From positions 80,849,150 to 80,913,149 of the forward strand of contig CM036755.1 of assembly GCA_020796225.1 (NCBI GenBank): a DNA stretch of 64,000 nt. Direction: 5' to 3'. Positions 52,280 through 63,090 of the stretch are shown in pieces. The position numbers were made by a program, and so were the translations under genes. This DNA comes from Arion vulgaris. Lineage: Eukaryota; Mollusca; Gastropoda; Stylommatophora; Arionidae. The notes below the pieces were generated by a model. That model was given only the letters and a program-made list of their open reading frames with translations, searched no databases and was not told where the DNA came from. Within the stretch, counting starts at the first letter, position 1. The number at the start of each line of letters is the position of its first letter.

Positions 52280-52760
52280 CATTTACTTCTTTATGGAAGT
52301 GTTGGGGTGAAACGTAGTGATCTTGTGTGTGCTTGTTTTAAGGCACTTTGTAAGCTGATATTCATGTTCGTAAGGCTGTTCTTGATGCCGTCACTCCATC
52401 TTTTGCGTGGTCTTCCTCTTGCCTTCTACTCATTATACTTTTTCTGTGTGGCTCTCTGTGGTAGGCGATACCAGGGCATTCTGGTCTGGTGTCCAAACCA
52501 TTTAATTTGTTGTTCTTTTATGAATTGCATAACTGGTTTCACATCCAGTCTCCTGATTTCTTCATTTCTAATTTGTCTCTATTGTCACACCTGCAGCTCT
52601 TCTAAGACACCTCATCTCTATCGTTATGATTTTCCGCTCATTAGCTGCTGTTATTATTGGCCATGTTTGACACTGGTAACTTAGTGTTGGACAGAAAATC
52701 GTTCTTATGAGATTTGCTTTAGTTGTTAGCGGTATCTCTTTGTGTGACAACAGTGGCGTT
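52280..52760 (-). pseudogene. LINE-C fragment
   Basis: Minus: KEIPLTTKANLIRTIFCPTL, SYQCQTWPIITAANERK, EMRCLRRAAGV, then IKWFG-like sequence. Confidence 0.85.
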
Positions 52761-53580
52761 AACTGTCCAAGTACTTGGTTAGCTTTTGTGCAACGATTGA
52801 ATCTGTTAATGTGGTCGAATAATTTTTTAAAAAATGAAGTTCAGTGCTGATGTTGTACACACGTTTTTCCTGATGTCTTCATTTACATGGTCATCATGCG
52901 TGTGTGTCGATTATACATCGATTATGTTTAATTATCACTTCATTATTTGTCGTCAATTACTTATATAATAGCCGCCCGTCCGCAATGAAAACAACAACAT
53001 AAGATGTGTATCTGTAGTTAATGTATAACATGTGGCCAGTCAGTGTCGTTAATAGTTTTCGCGAGTAGTCCATGTTTTTAATTTAGAAAGGAAACCGCAG
53101 AGTATCGTCCCATTTGTTTCAGAAAATTTGTTGTTTACGGCTTGGACTGTTCGGCGATTTAAATTATTTAGATTCCATTTCCCTCATATATTATGATAAA
53201 TTTCAGGCACTTAATCATTATTATATTACTCATCACAGTATAAGGTACATATACTCTTGTAAGATTATTCTTACTGACGACTGCAGTATCTACATCGTCG
53301 TCTACTGAAAGTGAAAGGTAGGGTTGAGTTTTTATAGTTTTTACGTGAATCACGTCGTAATGAGCTGCGGGCACTTTAAACAAACACTGAACAGTCGTCA
53401 CAGTTGCATTCTTAAACATGACGTGCAAACCAATCGTAGTTTGTCTACTACTAATTACATAAGTCGTAACGGGTCTAATCGAATACAGTGCAAGCGTAGG
53501 TAAAGTTTGACCAGTCGTCGTGGTCTGTTACTGTTACTTAGTGTTACAACGCATCCCTACTATTACTACTAGTAATACTA
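52760..53580. other. mostly unassigned
   Basis: 52760-52960 is probably the upstream part of the LINE-C. The rest is unique-looking with no recognised gene. Confidence 0.45.
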
Positions 53581-53584
53581 TTCA

Positions 53585-54915
53585 CAAAATAGATGAGACT
53601 GCAGTAAAACTGTTTGATTGACAAAACACGTAATCACAAAGTACTGTAGTTTTACAAATTACAAAAACAATGACAAAATACAGCAACGTTTCGACCAGCA
53701 AGGCCTTTATCAAACAAACGAACAGAAGTGACAAATTTAAAAAAAAATGAACGACTAAATACAAACGTTTCTAATGAAAATCTGGGAATAAAAACGTATA
53801 ACGAAACGAACAACGAAATAAATGTAACACAAAAAACACACATAACTAGAAATAGAAAGGAAGAGAAATAATGAAAAATCTAGTAAATATATAACTTGAA
53901 TACATGCAACATATGCCCATATAGATTGCAAGGCATGGGAAGAGAAAGTGCTAAGAAGCATAGGAATGTAATACATTGAGCCCACGTGGTCGCAAGGTAC
54001 CATACAAAGAAATCAACCGATTCTCCAGAGCAAATCTACTGTGATCATCCGAGGAACATGATCGGATGGCTGTGACCTGGACATCGTGAGCTCCTAAAAG
54101 GCCAGTATTATTGAAATGAGTGGCTACAGGGGTCACAGAGCATTTGGCGTATGTCGCGCAAGTGTTGGGCGAATCGGTCACTGAGCCTCTTGCCTGTCTC
54201 GCCGATATAAGCCTTGTTAAATTGCTTACAGATAATGGCATAGATAAGATTATGGGACTTGCATGTGAAACCATCGTCAATAACAAACGTGGCTAAAGGA
54301 AAAGATACAGTATGCGTCTGTATCACATAAGCACACGTGTTGCAACGCCGACGGCCACACTGGACAGTGCCAAAATGAGTCTGGATATTGGACTTAAAGC
54401 GACTGTGTACCAACATACCCTTAAGACTTCTGTCCCGTCTGTAAGCCACCAAAGGATAGTTGTGGAAGACAGAATGGGTCTCAGGATCTGACTTAATAAG
54501 TCGATTTGCTCTGGAGAATTGGTTTATTTCTTTGTATGGTACCTTGCTTTGTATGTGGGCTCAACGTATTACATTCCTATGCTTCTTAGTACTTTCTCTT
54601 CCCGTGCCTTGCAATCTATATGGGCATATGTTGCATGTATTCAAGTTATATATTTACTAGATTTTTCATTGTTTTCTTCCTTTCTATTTCTAGTTTTTAT
54701 ATGTGTTTTTGTGTTACATTTATTTCGTTATTTGTTTTTATTCCCAGATTTTCATTAGAAACGTTTGTATTTAATCGTCCATTTGTTTTTTAAATTTGTC
54801 ACTCCTGTTGTTCGTTTGATTGATAAAGGCCTTGTTGGTGAAAGCGTTGCTGTATTTTGTCATTGTTTTTGTAATTTGTAAAACTACAGTACTTTGTGAT
54901 TACGTGTTTTGCCTA
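53585..54915 (-). pseudogene. Penelope-like element copy 3 (PLE-3) with inverted ends
   Basis: 53585-54490 on minus holds the terminal region, then FALENRLISLYGTLRPRGL, the GIY-YIG part (YAIICKQFNKAYIGETGK), CGRRRCNTCAYVIQTHT and LVAYRRDRSLKGMLVHS. 54497-54915 on plus is a second copy of the element's 3' end in opposite direction (from cgatttgctctggagaattg to tttgtgattacgtgttttgc). The RT is missing. Both ends finish with the same terminal words. Confidence 0.88.
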
Positions 54916-55378
54916 GTAATATTAATAAAATATAGTAATATTGGACACTAACCACAGTCCACAGTGGCACAAACATAATTAACATGGTTATATGAACGTT
55001 TGATCACGTTTTACGGTTTACCTAGACCAGCAGAAACACCAATAATATATATTGTATATGCACTGGCTGCTGGTTGAGTTTAATTTGAAGATTAGTAAGA
55101 ATCAATATCATCATCACATCACTCCAGCGAGGTCCATAGCCTAGGTGCCACTATCTCCATCCCAATCCAATATCTTTACCAAATGTCTTTGAGGTTGTAA
55201 GAAACTTACAGGGACTTCTCTGAAATAAAAGACTGCCAAGCTTGTGACATTGCACCCAACACCACATCAAGTTGAACAACCTTTTGGGATTCGAAAGTAA
55301 TCTTTCGAAACCTACCCCATCAGAAAAAGTCAGTAGGAGATCCATTAACATGAAGGTGAAATTACAAACTCTATTGAT
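54915..55378. other. unassigned, with a 66-codon minus ORF
   Basis: The ORF at 55151-55351 (FERLLSNPKRLFNLMWCW, VQCHKLGSLLFQRSPC) looks coding-like but is not recognised; possibly a LINE scrap. Confidence 0.3.
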
Positions 55379-56312
55379 TGATTGATAGGACCATCATTAT
55401 TGCACTCTGGTGAGTAACCATGTGTGCTCCGATCTCTTTCTTACACAGGAAGATCTCAGCTTCAGTGCACAAACTCCCTAGCACTGGCAAGGGTTCCCTG
55501 GTATAATTTTGAAGATGGTGAAGATATTCGTGTAGGAACTTTCATTTTTAATCTTTTCTAATGAATTTTGCCAGGACAACAGCTTTCAAGCCTGCTCTTT
55601 TCAATTTTGAACTGCCAAGGGTTCTTTTACGTGCTCAAATTGAACACGGAACCTTCTTCTGCGTTCTCACTAGATTGGGATTTCATATTCTCTTAATAAA
55701 GGCAGCCGTCTGCCTCAGATTATCAACCACGCCATACGTTTTGTCTTGGACGTTGGTGTAAGTGGGCCACCTCTTTATTCTCAAGTCTGCATACTGGGGG
55801 CAGTTCTGCAGGATATAATTCCTATGATTTCTGCTTCCCTGTTTTGGCCACCCTCGTGATGGTAGGTCTGACATTCTTACTGCGTGGCAACATCTCTGAG
55901 GCAGATTGGCGACCGTAGAATCCGTTATCCCATTCCTCATTGTGAGGGTCGTTGCACCATGTTATGCGCCTTACAGCCTGGTGCATCCGTTTTCTGCAAG
56001 CATTTGTTTTGGGTTGGCATTCCCTAGCGGACACGTGCATCCGATTTCAGCTAAACCTCCTTAGTCGCCTCTTACGACATGTGTGGCAGGTAACAGTGGT
56101 TCTATTCTTTACACCCCAAATTTGGGCCGGTAACCACTCGGGCGGAACACGGAACCTAAGTTGTATCATCCTTCTCCAATAGGAAAATCTCACCTACACT
56201 GAGATCAGGGTTCTCTGAGAAAATATATCCTGATGGCTCCACGAGGGAACAATCCTGGTACTTTTAGCTCGAAAGATGAGCACCTAGCCTCTACGCCACA
56301 GAGATTCTCTAC
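55378..56312 (-). repeat. SINE-4 copy split by a chimeric insertion
   Basis: The tail half is 55378-55653 and the head half 56146-56312. Between them lies a 492-bp SINE-1/LINE chimera with duplicated target aacacggaacc. Confidence 0.93.
55654..56145 (-). mobile_element. chimeric SINE-1 head plus LINE 3' end
   Basis: Read on minus, the first 110 bp (56145-56035) is a SINE-1 head: cgcccgagtggttaccgg, the taagaggcgacta core, and gaaatcggatgcacgtgtcc. It then switches to about 380 bp of LINE 3' sequence encoding MRNGITDSTVANLPQRC, ILQNCPQYADLRIKRWPTY and NLRQTAAFIKR. It ends gagaacgcagaagaa. Target duplications at 55643-55653 and 56146-56156 show that the two parts inserted together as one molecule. 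Confidence 0.93.
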
Positions 56313-56419
56313 AAACTCCAATGCCTAGCACAGGAAACAAAAGTGCAAACTCATACTACGTTCGGGGTTGAAGGAAGTAACAAAGTACAACAATATTTTT
56401 AGCTTTCTGTTTAATACTG

Positions 56420-56660
56420 GTGCATAGGCAGCAGAGTGTCAAAGGTTATGGTCTGAAAATTCATGATGGTATGCAGAGAATCTCTGTGATAGAGATAATT
56501 GCTAGTCATGGACCAGTGTGGTCACTGCAAGAAAAGAAAGCAATCGCAGGCTACATTCCAAGAAGATACCTAGATTACATTAATAGCAATGTGGAATACA
56601 ACAAAATAGCGTGTCATCCATATACCATTGACAGAGAAGAGAATAAATAAATCTACCTAA
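56420..56660 (+). CDS. unrecognised ORF, 76 codons
   Basis: SVKGYGLKIHDGMQRISVIE ... AIAGYIPRRYLDYINSN ... IDREENK. The last residues match a LINE-D-like scrap at 18288 (DREKNK, stop, IYS), so at least the 3' end is repeat-derived. The upstream part may be an exon (acceptor ctggtgcatag), unproven. Confidence 0.3.
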
Positions 56661-56670
56661 TAGAAACTCT

Positions 56671-57175
56671 TGCCCATGTGGTGCCAGGGCCGGAGGAAGC
56701 AAAGCATAGTACCACTGTGACCTACAAGGCATGTCGTAAAAGGCGAGTGATGAAGGGGCCTACTGAAGCTACCCTAGTAAATAAAAAGTGTCGCAGAAAT
56801 TGGATGTATTGGCCTACTTGTAGGTGCATAACTAGCACAACATATAATTGCTCTTAGACTCAGATCACATACAAATCTTTCTTCTTCGAAAGCTCCTTAT
56901 TGACCACTTCCATTTTTTGTGATTTGTATGTGATGGTACGATGTGCCAGTTATGCTTACAAGTAGGTCAAGTAGTACATACGATTTCTGCTACGTTTTTT
57001 TTTTTACTAGGTAGCTTCCCTAGGCCCCTATCTCAGTCGCCTCTTACGACATGCCTTGTAGGTCATAGTGTTATTATTCTTTGCTCCCCTGTGAGCCCTG
57101 GCAACACACTGGTGACATACAAATCACAAAGAGTGGTTTAACAAGTGATCGATATGGAGCGTTCGAAGAAGAAGA
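56671..57175 (+). repeat. SINE-2 copy split by another SINE-2
   Basis: The outer copy runs tgcccatgtggtgccaggg ... cagatcacatacaaatc, then resumes acatacaaatcacaaagagt ... gcgttcgaagaagaag. Confidence 0.93.
56878..57114 (-). repeat. SINE-2 nested in SINE-2, 11-bp TSD
   Basis: An inverted SINE-2 (tttcttcttcgaaagctcc ... ggcaacacactggtg) flanked by acatacaaatc at 56867-56877 and 57115-57125. Confidence 0.95.
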
Positions 57176-57293
57176 CTATCAATCAGGATAGACATTTGTG
57201 GAGATTCATGATTGTTCATGCCAGCTGACCTGGCACATGATGATGATGATGAAATATTATATTTGTATTGAGATGTTCTAATCTTATTTTCAG

Positions 57294-57416
57294 CTGATCT
57301 GTTGCAACTGAGCGATGGACTCTGAGGCAGAGCTTGTGGAGACGAAGGTTTTGCAGATGGGGAAGTCAACGATGATGAAGCGATGGAGGTGGCGATTGTC
57401 AATAACGAGTCAGATG
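57294..57416 (+). CDS. unrecognised host gene, exon X1
   Basis: The acceptor atcttattttcag precedes 57294 and the donor GATG|gtgaga follows 57416. The reading frame that joins exon X2 is acidic: GEVNDDEAMEVAIVNNESD. It opens after an in-frame TGA at 57323-57325. The only in-frame Met is the ATG at 57383 in good context, so this could be the first coding exon with the upstream part untranslated. An out-of-frame ATG at 57315 would act as an upstream ORF. I do not recognise the protein. Confidence 0.55.
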
Positions 57417-57535
57417 GTGAGAATACTTGTCAATAGTTTGTGAGTTGAGTTGTACATGAGTTAAGGGCAGAGTTGCGAGTTGGGCTTAAATTGTGACAGC
57501 TCTGAGTTTTGACTTGGGGTTTGTCCTTGTGTTGT

Positions 57536-57692
57536 TGGGGATCGCAAGGGGAGCAAAGAATAGTAACACTGTGCTGGCCTACTTGTAGGTGCAAAGCTAT
57601 CACACCGTACAACCGCTCTTAAGCTCGGATCACATACAAATCGCAAAGAGTGATTAACAAGTGGTCGATATGGAGCGTTCGAAGAAGAAGAA
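57536..57692 (+). repeat. SINE-2 copy, internally deleted
   Basis: gcaaggggagcaaagaatag + taacactgtg jumps directly to ctggcctacttgtaggtgc, so about 60 bp including the core is missing; tail gaagaagaag intact. Confidence 0.9.
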
Positions 57693-57704
57693 GGTAATCT
57701 GCTT

Positions 57705-57949
57705 CTTCTTTGCGTTCGTTCTTTATGACCAATTTTAATCACTCTTTGTGATATGTTTGATCTTTGCCAAGAACATATATACGTTGCACATTGGTTTGTA
57801 GGCCCCTAAACGCATAGACTTCTACACGTTTAGGACATGTGCATCCAATTTCAGCCAAACCTCATTAGTCACCTCTTACGACATGCATGGCAGGTAACAG
57901 TGGTTCTATTCTTTACACCCCAAATTTGGCTCCGATGACCACTCGGGTG
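57705..57949 (-). repeat. SINE-1 copy with 12-bp TSD
   Basis: The duplication ggtaatctgctt is at 57693-57704 and 57950-57961. It lies in the intron between exons X1 and X2. Confidence 0.96.
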
Positions 57950-58081
57950 GGTAATCTGCTTATGTGGTTTACCAACAGACAGTGCACCTCAAAGACTCTC
58001 ATAAACTCTATATAACTTGGTTTATACTGACATATACTGAAGAAGATGTATACTGTAAATATATATTGTTTCAATCTGTAG

Positions 58082-58223
58082 ATGAAGTGCTCCAAGGTCC
58101 CAGAGCCTCTGTATACTTCTGCGACTTTGACCCAGGCAAACAAGGTCATAACATTCCAAAAGAAGAGGTGGAGCAAATGATGAAAGCAGAGCCATATCAG
58201 AGAAAGATTGACACATGTCACAT
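58082..58223 (+). CDS. unrecognised host gene, exon X2
   Basis: The exon is 142 nt, with acceptor tttcaatctgtag and an excellent donor CACAT|gtaagt. Joined in phase 1 to X1 it continues as DEVLQGPRASVYFCDFDPG, then HNIPKEEVEQMM and PYQRKIDTCH. The peptide is open, codon-like and unlike any of the repeats here. Intron X1-X2 carries a SINE-2 fragment and a SINE-1 with a 12-bp duplication, so those inserted into an existing intron. The downstream intron starts with a CT-rich stretch and then LINE-A. Function unknown. Confidence 0.6.
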
Positions 58224-58506
58224 GTAAGTTATGTCACATTTTCATTTTGTTTGTATTAACTGCATCTCGCTCTCTCTCTCTCTCTCTAGTCTGTGACTTC
58301 CTTGACAATTATGGCTGCAACAAATGCACACATTTTTCTTTGTTCTTGTATTATGTTTCAGCTGTGAATCATTTCTTTCATTTCCTGTTCTCTATTCTCC
58401 TCCAGATCAGTTTGGGGCTTCCTCATTTCGTTTACCCTTTGCTGTCCATCTGAGTGCAGTTTTTTGGGACAGTTAGTCTCCATGCATATCACATGTCTGA
58501 TCCATT
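58224..58506. other. intron sequence with CT run
   Basis: A (tc)n run at 58267-58287 and unique-looking sequence up to the LINE-A tail. Confidence 0.6.
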
Positions 58507-61500
58507 ACCTGGATGCTTCTTCTTCTTTGCGATCGCTTTTTGATGATTATACCGTTAGACGCGTTCTTATGATGAAATCGACTGTAGTCTGGAGCTCGTC
58601 TCTAGTGCCATGTAGTTTTGAATGTAGTGTTGTGTTGTAGGGCCAGCATTCCTTTCTTGGGAGGACATGCAGGGGGCAGTCTTGCAGGACATGTTCTGTG
58701 ATTTGTTCAGCGGAGCCACAGGGGCACAGAGGGTTGGGGACAATCGCAGCCTGTGGAGGTGTTTGTTCAGTCTGTTATGACCTATCCTGAGTCGGAAGAT
58801 GATAGTCTGTCCTTGTCGGTCAAGTGTGTGGTAGTCATCGTTGGATGGTGTAGGTTCTTTTCTAATGTCCATGATAGCTCTTTTTTTCAAAGTATGTGAT
58901 TTCATTATCTATTTGTTCACATTCTGTTCCCTTTTTAGCAAGTTTTGTCTGCCTTCTCGTTACCTGGCACTCCGCAGTGTGATGGTACCCACTGAAGTGT
59001 AACTCTTTTGTTGGTAGAGATCTTGCTGAGCTCTTTTCTCAGGGATGGATGGTTACTCTGTAGGGCTTGCAAAACAGATAGCGCGTCTGTGAAAAATACC
59101 ACTTGTTGACAGTCAGAGTTGGAATTATTGATCATGATTGCGGCCTGTAGTAGTGCTTGAGCCTCTGCGGTGTAGTTTGAACAAAATTTACCAGTTGGCA
59201 TGTACTTTGTTTCGGTGTGATTGTTGGGATATGTAATATAGATACCAGCCCTCCGTTCTTAATTGCATCTGTTGCAGATCCATCGGTGTAGACGTGGATC
59301 CATGATTGTTTAGGGTAGTTTTCTTGGATCATGCACATAGTGGCTGTTCTCTTCTGCAGGTCATTGTGTATTTCTCCAGTTGTGATTCCACTAATTGTTG
59401 TTATGATTTTTGCTGTATCGTTAACTTGTTCCCAAGGAACAGGGTCGAGACTAGGTATCAGCGGTGTTGTGTGCATTGGTAGGTCATCTTGGTACTGTCT
59501 TTTTAGTCGCTTTCCCGATGGACGAAGCTGCTGCGTTTTAGTCGTCCAAGTGCCAGATCATTTAATCTTGCTTTCATTGGATGCAAGGGCATACTGGTGT
59601 ATTTCTCCATCTGGATCATATTTTTGGTTTCCTTCTGTAAGCCAGGGCTTGTACTCCAGTGGTTTTTTTGCATCTCTGTGATAGGAGTAGATTTCATGGC
59701 TCCGGTGATGATCCTGAGCGCTTGATTTTGCACTCTGTCCAATGTCTGCAGGTGTGTGTTATAGCTAAACACGTAAACACAAAGTACTACAGTTTTACAA
59801 AATACATCAACAGTGACGATAAACAGCAACGTTTCGACCAAAAGGCCTTTATCAAGCAAACATTACAACAAGAATGACGAATTTATAGGAACACTACAAA
59901 TGGACGATTACATGTGGAAACATAAACCTATCTAATGAAAATCTGGGAATAAAACGAACAACGAAATGAGTGCAACACAAAAACCGAAAGTGGAAAAGAA
60001 GAGAAACAATAAACAATATAGTGGATAAATGACACATATATGGAGCAAACACACATATAGATAACAAGGCACAAGATAAGACAGTACTAAGAAGCATAGG
60101 AATGTAATGCGTTGAGTCCAAGAGGTCGCAAAGTGCCATAGAATGAAATAAAACGGTTCTCCAGGGCGAATCGACTGCGATCATCGGAGGAACATGATCG
60201 GATGGCTGTGACCTGGACATCGTCAACTCCTGAATGGCCAGTATCGTTGAAATGAGTGGTCACAGAGCGTTGGCGAATATCGCGTAAGTGTTGGGCGAAT
60301 CGGTCACTGAGTCTCTTACCGGTTTCGCCAATATAGGACTTGTTGCATCGTTTGCAGGTGATGGCATAGATGATATTGCGGGACTCACACGTGAAACTGT
60401 CTTGAATGGCATACGTGGCTTTTGGAAAAGAGACAGTGGGGGTCTGTATTACATATGCACATGTATTACAGCGCCGACGTCCGCACTGGATGGTGCCAAA
60501 GTGACTCTGGATATTAGGCTTGAGGTGACTGTGTACCAACAAATCCTTGAGGCTTCTGTGCCGTCTGTAAGCCACCAAAGGATAGTGTTGGAAGACTGAA
60601 CGTGTCTCAGGATCAGACTGAAGAATAGGGAGATGATGGAATAAGACCTTTTTCACCAGGGAACTATGAGGGTGGAAAGTTAAGATAAGTTTAACCCTGT
60701 CAGACTTGGGGGTTCTATGTATGTGAGAAAGGGCCTCCTGGCGAGCAATTAGCTGAACCCGATGCATGGCAGATGTAAGCACATTCTCCGGGTATAGGCG
60801 TTGGCGGAAGAAATCCAGCATCTCGTGAGCTCTATCAAGAAAATCGTCGTCCTCACTACAGAGGCGGAGAAGGCGTAGAGTTGAGAGAAAGGTAAAGAGT
60901 CACGACAGGCCTGGGGATGGGAAGAGGTATACAGAAGAAAGCTATGTGTATCAGTAGGCTTGTAGTATACTGATGTAGTGATAGTGGATAGGCTGATGGT
61001 GATAGTGATGTCAAGAAAATTGACACAGGAGGTAGAGATGTGAGAGGTGAACCGAATAGCAGGATTGAAGGCATTGATGAAGGTGATGAAGCGTGACAAA
61101 TCGGCTTCAGACATATCGGTAACTCCAATACAATCATCGATGTATCTATGATACATGGACGGAAGAGGGCCATCATAGGTGTTCCATACTAAGTGTTCAA
61201 GATGACCCATGAATAGACAAGCATAGCTGGGTCCCATTTTAGTACCCATGGCGACCCCACTAATCTGTTCGAAGAACTGGTCATTGAACTGAAAGGAGTT
61301 GAGAGTGAGAACTAGTTCAGCAAGACGAAGGAGAGTCGAGGTGGAGACAAGAGGGTTAGTTCTCCTGTCGAGAAAAACTGGAGAGCTTGAAGTCCGTCAG
61401 AATGAGGTATAGAGGTATACAGTGAGCAGACATCAAGGAGGAAGAGGCGATAAGTCCTGCCAGGCAACAACTTAATAGAAGAAAAAACAGACAAAGTGTG

Positions 61501-63090
61501 GTTAGTATCCTTCAAGAATGAAGGTAGTGTGGTGACTATAGGATTGAAGATACTATCAAGGAATTCAATCATTTCTGTAATGCGTTGAGTCCAAGGAATC
61601 TTGGACTCAACGCATTACATTCCTATGCTTCTTAGTACTGTCTTATCTCGTGCCTTGTTATCTATATGTGTGTTTGCTCCATATATGTGTCATTTATCCA
61701 CTATATTGTTTATTGTTTCTCTTCTTTTCCACTTTCGGTTTTTGTGTTGCACTCATTTCGTTGTTCGTTTTTATTCCCAGATTTTCATTAGATAGGTTTA
61801 TGTTTCCACATGTAATCGTCCATTTGTAGTGTTCCTCAAATTCGTCATTCTTGTTGTATTGTTTGCTTGATAAAGGCCTTTTGTCGAAACGTTGCTGTTT
61901 ATCGTCACTGTTGATGTATTTTGTAAAACTGTAGTACTTTGTGTTTACGTGTTTAGCTATTTTTCAAAGTTTTACTGCAGCCTCCACCTTTTTTCGAGGT
62001 GTGTGTTAGCAGCTGTAGCCCATGCTGTTGAGCCAAACTCTAGGTGAGGTCTGATTGTTCCGCTGTAGACTTTCTTAAGTGTGTGTTCATTAGCTTCCCA
62101 GTTGGTACCTGCCAGTTTTCTGAGTATTCCAATTTTTCGTCTGGCCTTTCCTTCTGTGTTTTCTATATGCTTGTTCCATGTGAGTCGTTTATCAAATGTG
62201 ATCCCTAGATAAGTTGGATTGCTTTCTTCTTGTATTGGGGTGGTTCCTAAGTGTATGTTGGCTGCTTTGTCCCTGGGGAGAGGGAGAACAGTGTTGTGGA
62301 GGTTTTGTCTGTGTTGATTGTAGCTACCATTTCTCTGCCCATTCCATAAGTTTATCTGCTGCTCGCTGTATTCTACCGGTTGCAGATGTGTGTTCGTCTG
62401 CGCACCATAGTACTAAATCGTCTGCATATAGAGCGGCCTTCACTCCAGCTGGCAGATCCTTTACTAGGTCGTTGATGTAGACAAGGAAGAGAGTTGGAGA
62501 CATAACTCCTCCCTGAGGTACCCCATGACGCAGTAAGACCTTTTTGCTCTGATGTCCATCGAGTGTGACTCTGGTTCTTCTGTTATGCAGAAATGATTGG
62601 ATCCATCTTTGCATGTTGCCTTGGATTCCATTTCTTTTGAGCTTTGCCATAAGACCATCTTTCCACACCTTGTCGAAGGCCTGTTTGAAGTCTACCCATA
62701 ATGTTAGCACCTTTTTTTCTCTTGGAAGGCATCTTCAACGGACTGGGCTACATAGGTAACTTGGTCTTCTATGCTATGGCATTCCTGAATTCTGCTTGTT
62801 CGGAACCAAAATCTGCTCCGATTCTAAAACCATTTCAATCTGTTGTTGATGACTCTTTCCATGGTTTTAGCAACACAGCTTGTCAGACTGATTGGTCGAT
62901 AGCTTGAAGCCTTGGTTCTGCATTTTTCTTTTTTCAGTATGGGTAATGTGATGGCTTCTCTCCAGATTTAGGGGACTACACCTTTCTGCCAGCTGTGGTT
63001 TATAATTTCAAGCAACTTTAACTTAGCTACTAAGCTCAGGTTTATAAGCATTTCGTTGCTAATTTTGTCTGGGCCAGGTGAACCTGGACG
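58507..63090 (-). pseudogene. LINE-A, RT plus RNase H, split by a PLE
   Basis: Read on minus from 63090. The RT begins with a GPDKISNEML block, then SYRPISLTSCVAKTMERVI, DFKQAFDKVWKDGLMAKL, HGVPQGGVMSPTLFLVYIND and ALYADDLVLWCADEHTS (catalytic YADD). After the PLE insertion come NTHLQTLDRVQNQALRIITG, the RNase H domain (WIHVYTDGSATDA, SNYTAEAQALLQA, LQWVPSHCGVPGNEKAD) and the C-terminus IIFRLRIGHNRLNKHLHRL. The 3' UTR ends cgatcgcaaagaagaagaag. The RT-RNase H order fits the I superfamily. Endonuclease and ORF1 are absent (5' truncation), and frameshifts and stops kill it. Confidence 0.92.
59762..61996 (-). mobile_element. Penelope-like element copy 4 (PLE-4), most complete, 12-bp TSD
   Basis: On minus it encodes the PLE RT (DVCSLYTSIPHSDGLQAL, GTKMGPSYACLFMGHLE, HRYIDDCIGVTDMSE, CVNFLDITITI), a linker, CGRRRCNTCAYVIQTPT and the GIY-YIG nuclease (YAITCKRCNKSYIGETGK, LSDRFAQHLRDIR). 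Frames break at least once near 60870 and again near 61280-61310, so it is inactive. Ends: 59762-60115 and 61585-61975 are inverted copies of the same terminal sequence. The duplication aggtgtgtgtta is at 59750-59761 and 61997-62008. It inserted into LINE-A. Confidence 0.93.

Noticed and set aside
59331..59681. 116-codon plus ORF
   Set aside because: It is antisense to the RNase H and linker region of LINE-A.
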